The position numbers and the translations under genes are program-made. From assembly GCA_947579605.1 (NCBI GenBank), contig OX388328.1, forward strand, positions 15,169,684-15,233,683: DNA of 64,000 bases. Reading direction: 5' to 3'. The notes below the pieces were generated by a model. It ran no database searches. It saw only the letters and a program-made list of their open reading frames with translations, and was not told where the DNA came from. This document shows positions 38,575-49,485 of this stretch, in pieces. How positions within the stretch are numbered: position 1 is the first letter of the stretch; every line of letters starts with the position of its first letter. The stretch comes from Athripsodes cinereus (Eukaryota; Arthropoda; Insecta; Trichoptera; Leptoceridae).

Positions 38575-39061
38575 ATCATACATACATACATACATACCAT
38601 CACGCCGCTTCCCTCGCGGGGTAGGCAGAAAGGATCGAGCGCCACTTCCTTCTATCCTTGCATACATCTTTCGCTTCCGTCACTGTCATACAATTCCTCA
38701 TGCATGCTCTCCTGTTCAATGTGCTCAACACGTGACCGTCCTGTAGGATTTGATTTAAATGATCTTGCCATTTAATCCTCGGACGTCCGCGTCTCCGAGC
38801 ACCATTCCTCTCAGCCAAATATATCTTCTTAGTCATTCTGTCCTCATTCATTCTTTCCACGTGCCCAAACCATCTTAACTTATTTACATTCATCTTTGTT
38901 ATTACACCAACTTTCATTCCACATTCCTTTCGTATATCACTGTTACGCACACGATCTCTCAGACTCTTGCCACACATCCTTCTCAACGATCTCATTTCCA
39001 CTGCATTTATGCCACTTTCATCCTTTTTTAACCATGTCCACGTCTCACTTGCATACTTATG
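38575..39061 (-). mobile_element. LINE-B, 487 bp, 12-bp target duplication
   Basis: Flanked by TATTATTAAAAC (38563-38574 and 39062-39073). The minus frame: KYASETWTWLKKDESGINAV, CGKSLRDRVRNSDIRKECGM, GHVERMNEDRMTKKIYLAER, RGRPRIKWQDHLNQILQDGH, RSILSAYPAREAA. Differs from 25875-26367 at about ten residues and by one lost Ala. The tail in sense is GGTATGTATGTATGTATGATG. Confidence 0.9.
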
Positions 39062-39074
39062 TATTATTAAAACG

Positions 39075-40580
39075 TACATCCACCAAGTACCGTCGCTCGA
39101 CAATATTAGCTACATTAAATCCGCTTGTACCAAAAAATTGACAGTTCGTTATAAGAAATTACAGTGATACTTCTTTTTCATCAGAATTTCTTCAGCACCG
39201 AATAATAATAATGATATTATGACGTAAAGTAGGTCATAGAGACCATTCACCTGTGCCCACCAAACCTCTGCTCCCCCCCCCCTCCCCAATACAACACAAA
39301 CCTCTCTCTCTCTCTTTAGTAATTGACGAAATCAATGTCTTGTGTCAATGTCCTTGTAATATTACATATGTCTACATACTTACTATACTATATACAAGTG
39401 TGAATATGTGACATCTACATGTTTGTGTGTTTTATGTCACATGTTGAACGATTGTTATACTATATTGCACGTCATTTGTAAGTTATGTTATATCTATGAG
39501 TACCATAGCCAATTTTCGTGATTGGTCAAATTATTGTAAACAGTGATAACCAAAGATATCATACATCAAAAGACTGTGGAATTCTTAAAAAATATCTGCT
39601 TCCTGCAGGGCTACTCTTGACGCAATCTAAATATGATCTTAACCCCCTGGTTACCAGTGTGCCCGTACGGGAACATGAAGAATTTAATTTTTAAAAATCG
39701 CCTGGTTAGTAAAGAATTTATATTTAATGTGGAAATTATTTAAAAAGCTTGATTTTATAAAGCGGATAAAGAATTTTTCTGATGAAGAAACTTATTTGAT
39801 GTGTAATTTCCACATTTACGACCTTTGATTAGAAAATTGAAATAGGTGCTATCATTTCACACGTCCCTATTTTCCATATTTTATTGTTGTATATTTTTGT
39901 AATGATGTTTGTGAATAAAATAATATAAGTAACAACTTCATAGAGTTCGTAACGCGTCCTTAAACTGCCGATATCCTTGTACAAACAAATGCGCTTCCCT
40001 TAAAAACGGTAAGCCGTACTTAAAAAATTCTTTCACCAAAAATCATATTTTTTTGCTTATTCATTGAACCCACGTATAAGGAATTATTCTAAGGCTCTTC
40101 AATTTAATTTGGTAGTGAGAGGGTTGGTGATGCGGATGCGTTGTTCAAAGATGAAGATGAGAAAAAATCCAAGAATGTTCCACTTACCTTCTGGATGAGG
40201 AGTCTGGAACCTGAAATTCGCCTTGCCTCTCACACAATTTCACTTCTTTTATATAATATATATACCAATAATAATAATTGATTAAATGTGCGGTAATTTT
40301 TAATATTAATTTATGCGGGTTTGTAAATTTATATATTATTTATAAGCGGTTAAATATATTGATGCGGTAACAAGTTATAGGCGATGCGGTAGGTACTGAT
40401 TCACAATGAATAATGGAAGGGAATCAAAAAAGTGATAGGACCTCAATATATGATTGCTGCAAGGATCGGAAGAATTGTGACAATTTTTTGATAAATGAAA
40501 CATTTCGCACAAACCCTTTCACCTCCACATAGGAACAACCCGAAATCAACCATAAATTAGAATTGGCCCAAACAAGAGTC
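39075..40580. other. Longest stretch without a recognised element
   Basis: AT-rich. A C-run with CTCCCCCCCCCCTCCCC at 39271-39287 and a TC run at 39302-39320 are the only simple repeats. No frame above 60 codons with a motif. No exon signal I can defend. Confidence 0.5.
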
Positions 40581-40772
40581 TTGTCTTGATCTTAAAGGCT
40601 TTTATAATATTATGTCTTAGCATCCGCTTATATAATAAGTTGCCCAGTAATATTAAGACACTTTGTTATGTAGAATATTATCAGAAAGAAATGAATAGAT
40701 ATCTTGTTGGAAAAGCTTCTTACAACATAGACGAGTTGCTTAATGGGACTAATCACCCTATTTGGCACTGAC
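40580..40772 (+). mobile_element. LINE C-terminal relic
   Basis: The frame reads SIRLYNKLPSNIKTLCYVEY, then KEMNRYLVGKASYNIDELLN. R-L-Y-N-K-L-P, F/Y-K-K-x-L-x-x-Y-L and K-A-x-Y-x-x-x-E-x-L are the terminal landmarks of jockey/CR1-like LINEs. Distinct from LINE-F and LINE-G. Confidence 0.65.
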
Positions 40773-40774
40773 CA

Positions 40775-41310
40775 ATTTGTTTATTATTATTATTTATTTT
40801 TTGCATACACTGACAAGAAGTTGTTTTCGGCCTTTTACACTCGAAATAACTTCGATACAATGTTTTTTTTTATTTATTTACGTAGTTATTAGTAGTTATT
40901 GTATTGTTTATAAAACTCTTACTTGTTATCAATTGTCTGACGATTCCAAGTGCTAAATAATTTCCTATGGATGATAAAAAAGAACAAATGCATTTTGTCC
41001 CAAGTCACTCCATCCAAAAACTCCACCCGTTTTTGAGTTTCCCAAAACATTCACAGAGACCACATGCTGAAATTGTTGATAAGTCTCAGTAAACACTTCG
41101 AGGGAAGATAAAAGGTAGTGGGGATCAGGGAGGAGGAACCCAGGCATTCCAACGAAGCAATAATTTTAACACAGCATAAAAAGATAAAAGAAGAATAAAA
41201 TTAAAACATAACAATGCTAATAATCATGAAAAGACACATACCATAATTATATGTGTAATTCTGTAAAATATTTCAATTGAACATGTCAAAGGCAAATATT
41301 TACTACCTAT
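40775..41310. other. No recognised feature
   Basis: AT-rich; no element match. Confidence 0.55.
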
Positions 41311-41311
41311 T

Positions 41312-41505
41312 ATTTTTTAACATTGTGCAAAATCTAATCGGAAGAAGTGAGAAATAAGGCGACATAACGCCAGTCCATTTCGTGATTATGTTTTTTGATT
41401 GGTAAACCTTATGTCGTGACGGTGAGAATGGCGCAATTGGTGAACTTAAGCCAGCCTAGAGCCAATTCGTAAGCGATGGAACGCCTTTCTCACTGCAGTA
41501 CCTAC
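41312..41505 (-). repeat. Repeat G, rearranged
   Basis: CATTGTGCAAAATCTAATCG, GAAGTGAGAA, then a CGACATAA..TTATGTCG pair, then the reverse-orientation core GTGAGAATGGCGCAATTGGT, CCAGCCTAGAGCCAATTCGT and CGCCTTTCTCACTG. Confidence 0.6.
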
Positions 41506-41509
41506 ATTT

Positions 41510-42070
41510 GCTTGAGAACAGAAGACAACGACGCAGTGTTATCTATGAGGGACTATCCAGAGATCATCATCCAAGGAGAGATTGTGGAGTGGGGGGGGGG
41601 TAGTGAGAGTGAGAGAGCGAGGTAGAATAAGACGTAGTTACTAGTTATGAATAAAATTCGGAACATGTCGTTGATACACAATGATTGCTGTAAGTATAAT
41701 GACCTTAAAATAGTTGATACTGACATTGGAAGTTGTCCGCAATAGAACATGAGGAGGAAAACGTGTGTAGCAATTATTATTTATATAATATTTTATAGTA
41801 AACATAATATATAATGTTTCTTTATTATATATTAATATTATTATGTAGTGTCGGTGTGAATACTAATAACATTATATTGTATGTATGCTGTGTATAGGCA
41901 ACTTTCTCTTGTGCCTTCTTTGCACATGCGTAATACAATAAAGTATGTACAACATTTTTGTACTAGTCTTCTGTTACCTACGTCTTCGCTTTGAAAATAA
42001 ACATCTTTTGGTACAGCTGAATAGGATCTAGGCTGTATTCAATGCTGCTGCTGCTAGCACATTAATCCTC
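41510..42070. other. No recognised feature
   Basis: AT-rich with a 10-G run near 41590; no element match. Confidence 0.55.
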
Positions 42071-42074
42071 TCTT

Positions 42075-42365
42075 GCACACTTTCTTCTTCTTCGATGGCC
42101 CTACAGTTCATATCGAGCCTTGGCCTCCATCAGCCCTCGCCTCAAACTCCTCCTGTCTGCCGCTGTGGTTTTCCAATTTATGACTTGTAGTAGTTGGTTT
42201 GCGTCTTTTCTCACCTGATCCTCCCATCTCAGCCTAGGTCTTCCAACTCTTCTTTTCCCACCCGGATGTCCCTCAAGGATCTTTTTTGGTACCCGTGAAG
42301 ACGGCATTCTCGGCACAAGTCCGGCCCATCTTAGCCTGTTAAATTTTGCATATACAGAAAGTCTG
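42075..42365 (-). mobile_element. RTE-like LINE C-terminal relic
   Basis: Minus frame: FNRLRWAGLVPRMPSSRVPK, LEGHPGGKRRVGRPRLRWED, ADRRSLRRGLMEAKARYEL. R-L-R-W-A-G-L-V-x-R-M and G-K-R-R-V-G-R-P-R-L-R-W are diagnostic. The first 20 codons of the open frame come from unrelated flank. Confidence 0.8.
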
Positions 42366-42424
42366 GGTGCCTTATAGATGTTAGGTTTACATTGGTTAAA
42401 AGTAAAGCAACGAGTGGAGTACAA

Positions 42425-42750
42425 GATTATGCATGGTTGAAGAATACCTATATTACCATATTTCGCAACATCAGCATTATGAGGATTTTAGATTCAAAGG
42501 TACAACGATCAATTTTTCAAAATTTTATCATAATTTTCGACTTGTTGAGTTTTAGTACCGAACAGTCGATATTATAAAACAAATCACTGATGATCTACTT
42601 TCTCTGAATATAATAATCATTATTCATGAAATCGATCAGCGATCTATAAATTGGATCTAGCATGATGATAGATATCTAATTTTGTTTTTATATTAAACAT
42701 ATAATATATCAATGTAGTCAGCCAACAACTCATTAACCTCACGAGGACTC
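42425..42750. other. No recognised feature
   Basis: AT-rich; no element match. Confidence 0.55.
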
Positions 42751-42751
42751 T

Positions 42752-42839
42752 AGTCTGAATTCGGTTCTTATATATAATAAGTTACAATCCGAATTGTTAC
42801 AGTCTGAATTCGGTTCTTATATATAATAAGTTACAATCC
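42752..42839. repeat. 39-bp direct repeat at a LINE-C 3' end
   Basis: AGTCTGAATTCGGTTCTTAT...GTTACAATCC occurs at 42752-42790 and exactly again at 42801-42839, period 49. The second copy runs directly into the LINE-C end (CATTGGATTGG antisense). Confidence 0.85.
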
Positions 42840-43318
42840 ATTGGATTGGTCTGCAACGAGTTTGGATTTTCTTCTCCATTCCTCCCTACTCTCAGCCAGT
42901 CTTTTCAGCTCTACGTATGAGCCACAGTTCATGTCCCTCTTCAGTTGGTCAATATACGCATCTCTTGGTCGGCCTCTGCCATTTGTGCCCTCGGTCTTAC
43001 CCTCCACGATGGCGATGAGTAGTCCTGGGTGCCTGATGTTGTGGCCAATCCAGTAAGCTCGTTGTTGGCTGATTCTCTTAAGAAGTTGCCTTTTTTTGCC
43101 TACCCTGGTTAACACTTCTTCGTTTTCGACGTGTACCGACCAATGGATTTTCAGCATGCGTCTGTAGCACCACAACTCAAAAGCCGCCAACCGTCCGCTT
43201 TCACTCTCGCTGATGGTCCATGTTTCACAACCATAAAGCAGAATGCTCCATACAAAGGCTTTAGTTAGGTTCTTTCTTACGCTAAAATCAATATTTGGGG
43301 ATTCCAATATTTTAGATT
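42831..43318 (-). mobile_element. LINE-C, 5'-truncated, open frame of 158 codons
   Basis: ESPNIDFSVRKNLTKAFVWS, ILLYGCETWTISESESGRLA, RRMLKIHWSVHVENEEVLTR, RISQQRAYWIGHNIRHPGLL, GRGRPRDAYIDQLKRDMNCG, KLVADQSNGL and a stop. Very close to 55833-56795. Catalytic boxes missing; no internal stop. Confidence 0.85.
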
Positions 43319-43419
43319 AGCTTTGGATTCGGTTTTTAATTCCGAAATAATTATAAACTTTATTTTGTAAAATATTAAAACAAAAGTAGTAATAACAACC
43401 TAGTTGAATTTTCATATTT

Positions 43420-43595
43420 CATTTGGGAGCCTGGAGATAGAGTCTCGGCCTCATTCACATGAGGTGCGCAGTGCCAGTGATCCCAGGTGCAGGCAAACTC
43501 CCCTTTCACGACACAAGTTTTTAGCTTTCTGTGAAATTTGTATAACGTTGTATTGGGGTTTATGACAAAAATCCAGATACATTTCCTTTTAATTA
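43420..43595 (+). mobile_element. SINE-C
   Basis: GAGCCTGGAGATAGAGTCTC (A box), a damaged B box CCAGTGATCCCAGGTGC, AACTCCCCTTTCACGACACA, TTGGGGTTTATGACAAAAAT, then an A-rich tail. Confidence 0.85.
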
Positions 43596-43599
43596 AAAA

Positions 43600-44160
43600 A
43601 AAAATATTTACCAATTATTTTGTACAAAGGGCGAGTTTACAGCAGTGACGCGATATTGGGTAGGTCTGAGATTCGGCCAACATTTATTTTTCACACCCTC
43701 GAGTGGTCTTCACCGAATTTTATTTTTTATTCATGGACAATTTTTTTTAAATTTCATATTGAGGCATTAGAAAATATATACAGCCCTAAATTTTCAACCT
43801 TCTACCATTAACCCCTATTTTTTAATAGCGATATTAGTATATGGCAAAACAACGTTTGCCGGGTCAGCAAATTTTTTTATAAAATTGTATGTATTGTGAT
43901 CAATGCACAGTAAAGAACGAATAAATATATATACAGGTATCTAAATCTCACAAAGTGTCAATCTGTACATAACATTTCTGGAGTTATAAATATTAATCTT
44001 GATTTAAAACTATTCAAAAACTTATACAAGAACTGCAGTTAATACGAAATACTAGACTATAAAAATATTGGTCCCAATCACCTCAATGTATGTCGCCTTA
44101 TGACGAATATTATATTCGCGGGTTTTTCGCACTACGCTTAATATGAAAGTTTAATATCTT
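43600..44160. other. No defined feature
   Basis: Holds a LINE-F-like tail fragment near 43622 (GGGCGAGTTTACAGC.GTGACGCGATATTGG) and the string AACAACGTTTGCCGGGTCAG near 43850. Otherwise AT-rich. Confidence 0.45.
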
Positions 44161-44164
44161 CATA

Positions 44165-46585
44165 ATTATTATTATTATTACTGACAACAAGACGATTCTT
44201 ACAAGGATCATTACAGCTGAAGGCCAATGCGATCCCAGAAGAAAACATTTAACAATATCCAAACGACAACACAACTACAATATATCCTCGATTTTCCTTA
44301 TAAATTCTGCATACGTCACGTTGAAGATATCAACCTCTCCAGCCAGACCATTAAACATTTGAATAGCTTTTCCCACTGGGGAGTTTGCCAATATGTTTGT
44401 TCGGCTTTGAGGCTGATAAAAAAAATCGTGATGCCGAGAACGTCCATATGCATCGGGAACATATATATTGAATTTTTCAAGTATTATTGGATTAAATATG
44501 ATACCGTTGAGTAGCTTAAAAAAGTGACGAGCACAGAATACATCTCGGCGATGTTCTAAAGTATTATAGCCAAGGCAACCCATTACGAATGAAGATGGAA
44601 ACAGGTAGGGATAATATCCATATATTTTCCAATATAGCGACCTTAAAAATCTTCTTTGTACCTTTTCTACCATTAAAACATACGTGTCTTCCGATGGACA
44701 CCAAATAATCGAACCTGACTCCAGAACACTCCGAACTAATGACTCATATAAAAGCTTTAACGTGTTTGGATTTTGAAAGTTGTTGGAGTGTCTCAGCAAA
44801 AAACCCAGCGATTTGTAAGCCTTTTGAGTTATATCCGTAATATGCTCCCTGAAATGAAAATTCTGAGTGAAAAGAACACCAAGGTCCTTAGACTTCTCAA
44901 CTCTGATGAGCAATGTATTATCCATGGTGTAGTCATAAATCATCGGTTGCCTAGATCTAGAATATGTCATAATGTTACATTTTTTTACACTAAAAGGAAG
45001 CCTATTTCTATGTGACCATTCGACGATAGAATCAATATCTGACTGCAACTCCTTGGCATCCTCGGCACATCGGACACTCTTGAAAACCTTCAAGTCGTCT
45101 GCAAACAGAAGAAACTTCGAATAACGCACGCTGCCTCCAACATCATTTATAAAAAGTGTAAAAAGTAATGGTCCTAAATTTGAGCCCTGAGGAACTCCAG
45201 ACGTTGCCAAGAATTTGTCAGAGCAATGATCACCGCTCACAACATATTGTTTTCTGTTTGTGAAATAATCCGAGAGCAGATCAACCAGACCTTGAGAAAA
45301 TCCCATTTTAGATAGTTTATTCAGCAAAACATGGTGATCCACTCTATCAAACGCCTTCTCGAAGTCGTTGTAGTTAACATCCACTTGTGTTTTGCTGTCT
45401 ATGTTTTTGGTTACATATGTATTAAAGCAAAGCAAATTTGTTACAGTTGAACGTTTCGGTCTAAATCCATGTTGCTCATCCACCAGCATATGCTCACACA
45501 TGCCAAATATATATCTATGCAATATCATTTCAAAAAGCTTGGCTGGCGCGGATAGCACAGCTACAGGTCTGTAATTGGTAATTTCCGCTGGGTCACCCTT
45601 TTTAAGAATAGGAGTTACCTTAGTAACCTTCCACACATCCGGCATTCTCTTAAGATCAACACAGACATTGAACAAATACCTTAGAACATCAGTGATCACA
45701 TGGCCAGCCTGTTTCAAAATATAAGCAGGTATCATATCCGGTCCTGACGAATGTTTGGGTTTCAGATGTTTTAAACTATATTTAACGTCTTCATAGGTAA
45801 TTGATGGTACATCAATCATTTCAAATGATCCTCCCGAAGAATCTTCAATCAACCGTTCATTATCAGCAACACGTGGTCCAAAAACAGAAGAAAAGAACGA
45901 CGCAAATCCATCTGCAATCTCGCTATCTCCAACATACAGTTTTTCATTATAAGACATAGATTTAGGTCTTTGATCGCATTTTTTCTTTCCCTTAACAAAA
46001 TTCCAAAAACGAGAAGGATCTGATGCAATTTCGTTTTCACATCTATTAATGTGCGTCTTATAATCAGATTCTATCTGTTTCTTCACCACACTTCGATGTT
46101 TTTTGAACTTGTTGTAAGCAACAAGTGAGCCAGATTTTTTCCACAATTTATGAAACTTCGATTTTAAATTCATGTTATAAATAAGAGTCCCTGAAAACCA
46201 ATTAGGAAAACCATCACGTCCGTTGTCACTTCTTCCAGCAAAACATTCGTCAAACGAAGCATACACTGTTTTGTAAAATTCATCCACCGCGACATTTAAA
46301 TCCCCCGCAACATAAACGTGCTCCCATGATTTCGATGCCAGGTTGTCAATAAACATCGGAACATGTCTGTTACTGAACCTCCATCTCCTATCTACAGAAA
46401 TCTCCCGACCTCGTCTTATATGACCCTCATAATATCTACCTTTGTGGGTAATTGAGAATGTGATATCAAGGGTAGGGTGGTAAGAGTCTTCAGGAACAAG
46501 TGGAAAGTCATGTCTACTAACCCGAATACACGATGGATCAAGATTTGCGTATACCATATCCAATACTCTACTTGAACAATTGACA
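44165..46585 (-). mobile_element. LINE-J, longest copy
   Basis: Runs from inside the endonuclease (VNCSSRVLDMVYANLD, upstream edge near 46585 at a TAAA-rich tract) to the 3' UTR and an ATTATTATTATTA (TAA in sense) tail at 44170. About 2.4 kb. The first ORF and most of the endonuclease are missing. No stop in 2.3 kb of coding sequence, so insertion was probably recent. Confidence 0.9.
44275..46563 (-). CDS. LINE-J pol: endonuclease C-terminus and reverse transcriptase
   Basis: 762 open codons. Residues 22-32 (VPEDSYHPTLD) are the last box of an APE-type endonuclease. RT boxes follow in order: NYRPVAVLS at 330-338, EQHGFRPKRS at 363-372, NYNDFEKAFDRVDHH at 397-411 (catalytic Asp400), SGVPQGSNLGPLLF at 455-468, LLFADDLKVFKS at 485-496 (catalytic Asp489-Asp490), then thumb and C-terminal domain to FIRKIEDIL. 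All three RT aspartates are present. No RNase H. The layout is jockey-like. The frame stays open upstream of the first Met-like codon (a TTG), so the apparent start is a truncation edge. It could supply RT only if transcribed from outside. Confidence 0.9.
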   Translation of the reverse strand: MDMVYANLDPSCIRVSRHDFPLVPEDSYHPTLDITFSITHKGRYYEGHIRRGREISVDRRWRFSNRHVPMFIDNLASKSWEHVYVAGDLNVAVDEFYKTVYASFDECFAGRSDNGRDGFPNWFSGTLIYNMNLKSKFHKLWKKSGSLVAYNKFKKHRSVVKKQIESDYKTHINRCENEIASDPSRFWNFVKGKKKCDQRPKSMSYNEKLYVGDSEIADGFASFFSSVFGPRVADNERLIEDSSGGSFEMIDVPSITYEDVKYSLKHLKPKHSSGPDMIPAYILKQAGHVITDVLRYLFNVCVDLKRMPDVWKVTKVTPILKKGDPAEITNYRPVAVLSAPAKLFEMILHRYIFGMCEHMLVDEQHGFRPKRSTVTNLLCFNTYVTKNIDSKTQVDVNYNDFEKAFDRVDHHVLLNKLSKMGFSQGLVDLLSDYFTNRKQYVVSGDHCSDKFLATSGVPQGSNLGPLLFTLFINDVGGSVRYSKFLLFADDLKVFKSVRCAEDAKELQSDIDSIVEWSHRNRLPFSVKKCNIMTYSRSRQPMIYDYTMDNTLLIRVEKSKDLGVLFTQNFHFREHITDITQKAYKSLGFLLRHSNNFQNPNTLKLLYESLVRSVLESGSIIWCPSEDTYVLMVEKVQRRFLRSLYWKIYGYYPYLFPSSFVMGCLGYNTLEHRRDVFCARHFFKLLNGIIFNPIILEKFNIYVPDAYGRSRHHDFFYQPQSRTNILANSPVGKAIQMFNGLAGEVDIFNVTYAEFIRKIEDIL

Positions 46586-46849
46586 ATAATAAATAAATAA
46601 AAATAAATGAGTACAATGCCTTACGATCATGAACTCTGGTGAAATTATTTACATTCAGTCCATGTTGTATTAGTACCTACCTACTAATAATTCCATATTA
46701 TGACGCAAGTGTTGCGGGTTGTGTCTATCGAATAATATTATGTCAAAACGGTGCGCACTGTGTCGATCGAATTGTATTGAAAATCTAACTGTATTAATTT
46801 TTGTTGAATTGATTCGGATATTATTCATCAAATCTATTTATCTATACAA

Positions 46850-47070
46850 TCATGCCATTTACCGGCATAGTGGGGTAGTCAGTGAACTAACTGCATGTAT
46901 TGTTACATGTTTACACACGAAAGCTATCCTCTAAATGGCAATAAAAATAATATATTCAAGATTAATGGCATATTTTTAAACTGAATATTAAAACTGATGA
47001 ACTGTATTTTTTTGAGATGTTTTGCACGTAACACCTTTCTTTTACAAGACACTTGAAAACGAAAATTGTA
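46850..47070 (-). mobile_element. SINE-A, diverged near-full copy
   Basis: CATGCCATTTACCGGCATAG..TGGGGTAGTCAGTGAACTAA, AAAGCTATCCTCTAAATGGC, GAGATGTTTTGCACG and TTTACAAGACACTTGAAAAC, antisense. Drift of roughly a quarter of positions marks an old copy. Confidence 0.65.
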
Positions 47071-47133
47071 GCCCGGGACTTTATTCCTGGTTAACTTCTC
47101 ACTACAATAATTAATTGGAAATGAAGTTATTCA

Positions 47134-47352
47134 TTGTTTCGGTGTTTAGGTAGTAGAATTCCATAGCGAAATAAATAAAATAAATGTTTTATACTACTTT
47201 TTGTTTATTGGACGAGAGAGACGTCTTTCGTCTTATTAGGACATTGTCAATCATGTCAATAGGATTGACAATGTCCTAACAAGACGAAAGACGCCTCTCT
47301 CGTCAAATAAACAAATAGGTAGTAGATTAAAACATTTGTTTTATTTATTTCG
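47134..47352. mobile_element. MITE-D, best palindrome
   Basis: Leader ATTGTTTCGGTGTTTAGGTA, GTAGAATTCCATAG. Arms at 47167-47251 (CGAAATAAATAAAATAAATG, ACGAGAGAGACGTCTTTCGT, ATTAGGACATTGTCAATC) and 47272-47352, about 80 bases each, with a 20-base spacer. Only scattered mismatches. No coding capacity. Confidence 0.9.
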
Positions 47353-47639
47353 TTCGGAAAGGAAGTTTATCCATTTTCTCAATTTGGTAATTTATTTCTC
47401 GATATAAGTTGGGCTTAAGACTAGTACTAAAATGAATTTTATTTATTTGTATGTATGCTTGCAGTAGGAAATGACGACTCATCAAAATGTCCGTATGATT
47501 CATCTCCCCACGTAACATTGACTTTCATTGCTTCGGCATGAGTAATAAATAACAAGAAGTACTTATTAGATAATATTTATTTCTCGTTAGGTACAGTATT
47601 ATTTAGTCAATCAGGTATTTTTAGAACCCAACAGAGTAA

Positions 47640-47815
47640 ACACTTCCAAACTCGCAGACAGGAGCTTCAGCGTCGCGGAGGCAACTGTCTGGAACAGATT
47701 ATCAGAGGATCTAAGACAGAACCAGCCTACTGCCACATTCAGCTGGACCAAGCTGAAAACATTACTGTTCAAGAGAAGTCACCGTGAACTGGAGATGGTC
47801 TCACAATCTTAATAC
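47640..47815 (+). mobile_element. LINE-G-like C-terminal relic
   Basis: The frame reads VNTSKLADRSFSVAEATVWN, RLSEDLRQNQPTATFSWTKL, KTLLFKRSHRELEMV. F-S-V-A...V-W-N-R-L.E-D-L-R and F..-K-L-K-T-L-L-F are CR1/L2-type landmarks. ATCTTAATC-rich simple sequence follows. Confidence 0.75.
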
Positions 47816-47989
47816 GATCTTAATCTAATCTTAATCAAAATTAGATCTAAATCAAGATTAAATCTAATCTTAATACGATCTTAATCAAGAGTTGATGCGC
47901 GAAGTGACTATTTTATATGTAAATACGTGCATACCAATCTCGCGGTAACGGTAGCATGTTTTTTTGTTATAGTCCCTTTGCTCGTCGTT

Positions 47990-48240
47990 TGATAAAATGT
48001 CTGTAATGCCGGGTCTCAGCACTGCTCATGAATAATTTGTATTCTGTTATGTCTATAATAGGAGTTGAGATTAATAGTGAGAATCCATTGGATTGGTCTG
48101 CAATAAGTTTAGATTTTCTACTCCATTCCTCCCTATTTTCAGGTAGTCTCTTTAGTTTAACGTATATGCAACAATTCATGTCCTTCTTCAGTTGATCCAT
48201 ATAAGCGTTTCTTGGTCGGCCTCTACCATTTCTCCCTTAG
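47990..48240 (-). mobile_element. LINE-C fragment
   Basis: MDQLKKDMNCCIYVKLKRLP, ENREEWSRKSKLIADQSNGF, preceded in sense by GRNGRGRPRNAY. Only the last 80 codons and the UTR are present. Confidence 0.75.
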
Positions 48241-48244
48241 GTCC

Positions 48245-48720
48245 TACCCTCCGCGATAGCGTTACATACGTCTATAGTACCTATGTATAATTTGTTGAGC
48301 TTCTTGGCGTACCTACGTTTGTTCTTTATAAATAAATAAATACATGATGAAATTTACTAATTGTAGTTTTAGAGATGTTTTGATACATCGGGGCATTGTA
48401 CCGGATATATCTAAGTACCGGGTACATAAATATGAGTAGTACTCGGTACATTTAGTCATATACATCGAGTAAGTAAACAAATTAACATGTCTTGTATATG
48501 ATTGTGTTGAAATTGACCTCCATAATGTCGTACCTACTAACCACGATGACGTTTGGTGTCATGCATTTTGAAGTACTTTGAACGGAAAATAGAGAATTTT
48601 GTGTACAACTACAATTGTATGTACGTATTGTATGTTTTTTTTTTGTACGTCCAATATGTTGTGTAGTGAATCTCTGACTACTCCATTTATAAGAAATGTC
48701 ATTATAGTATCGTTTACACA
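48245..48720. other. No recognised feature
   Basis: AT-rich; GTACCGGATATATC and GTACCGGGTACAT near 48400 echo ATGTACCGGGTAAGTATCCG at 32733, too short to call. Confidence 0.5.
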
Positions 48721-48724
48721 ATAT

Positions 48725-48962
48725 CTTTTTCTTCTTTACGTGTCTTGTCGGGTCCCCTCGACGTTGACATTTGGGTTTTTTTTTTCTTTTCTCGGCAGCA
48801 CGAAACAGCTCCTTAATACCTTTCATCTCGGTCGAAAGTCGCTTTTTTCCAACCCTTCTACGGCCCTCAATCTTCCCTTCTATCACCAGTTGTAGGATGC
48901 CATATTTTCCCCTTCTCATTATGTGACCGAAATATGAAGTTTTACGAAGCTTGAGTGTATAC
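48725..48962 (-). mobile_element. LINE-D relic
   Basis: TLKLRKTSYFGHIMRRGKYG, ILQLVIEGKIEGRRRVGKKR, KGIKELFRAAEKR, then QRRGDPTRHVKKKK. The W-L..I-R-E-W part of the 14648 copy is deleted. The 3' end is GACAAGACACGTAAAGAAG in sense. Confidence 0.75.
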
Positions 48963-48984
48963 ATAGACAAATTAATATAGAGTG

Positions 48985-49115
48985 CGTGTATAAGAAACTG
49001 TATGAATGTGGAGGAAGCGAAAGAAGTGTGTAAAGATAGATCAGTTTGGCGTTCCGTTCTTTCTGCCTACCCTATTTGGGACACGGCGTGAGGGTATAGT
49101 ATAGTATAGTATAAA
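48985..49115 (+). mobile_element. LINE-A 3' end
   Basis: GCGTGTATAAGAAACTGTAT, GTGGAGGAAGCGAAAGAAGT, TGGCGTTCCGTTCTTTCTGC, CCTATTTGGGACACGGCGTG, then GGTATAGTATAGTATAGTAT. Nearly the last 130 bases of 33055-33700. Confidence 0.85.
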
Positions 49116-49364
49116 TTCAAAAGAAATATTGAAAACGAATCCAATTGAATCATGGGTCTATAATAATTTCATTTCGTAATATTATATGTAAGAAAACTCA
49201 ATTGGTGTTACTTTATATTTAATTATATTTATTGTAACCTGGTTTCGACTCACAAAGTCATTTTCAAATTAATGTTTTTACATACCGCGTTGTTGCTTAA
49301 ATACTATGTCTTCGTATAAACAACATATTTTCTTAAAATAGTGGGTTTTTGTTATCAGCCCAAA

Positions 49365-49485
49365 CACAAATTGTCATTGCTGACAATGGACCGAAGTGCA
49401 CCGTTCATCCTAGCACCGGTCACTTTTCTTCTTTCGATATCCTTGTCGCATATTCCAACTGTCGCAAACAAACATCTCTAACTAT
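49365..49485 (-). mobile_element. LINE-A internal fragment
   Basis: ATTGTCATTGCTGACAATGG, ACCGAAGTGCACCGTTCATC and CGGTCACTTTTCTTCTTTCG match the antisense of 33080-33190 (the RRKVAGARVNGALRPI region). Confidence 0.65.

Noticed and set aside
43843..43864. AACAACGTTTGCCGGGTCAG, reminiscent of a Helitron 3' end
   Set aside because: No CTRR end, no clear hairpin beside it and no matching 5' end in the window.
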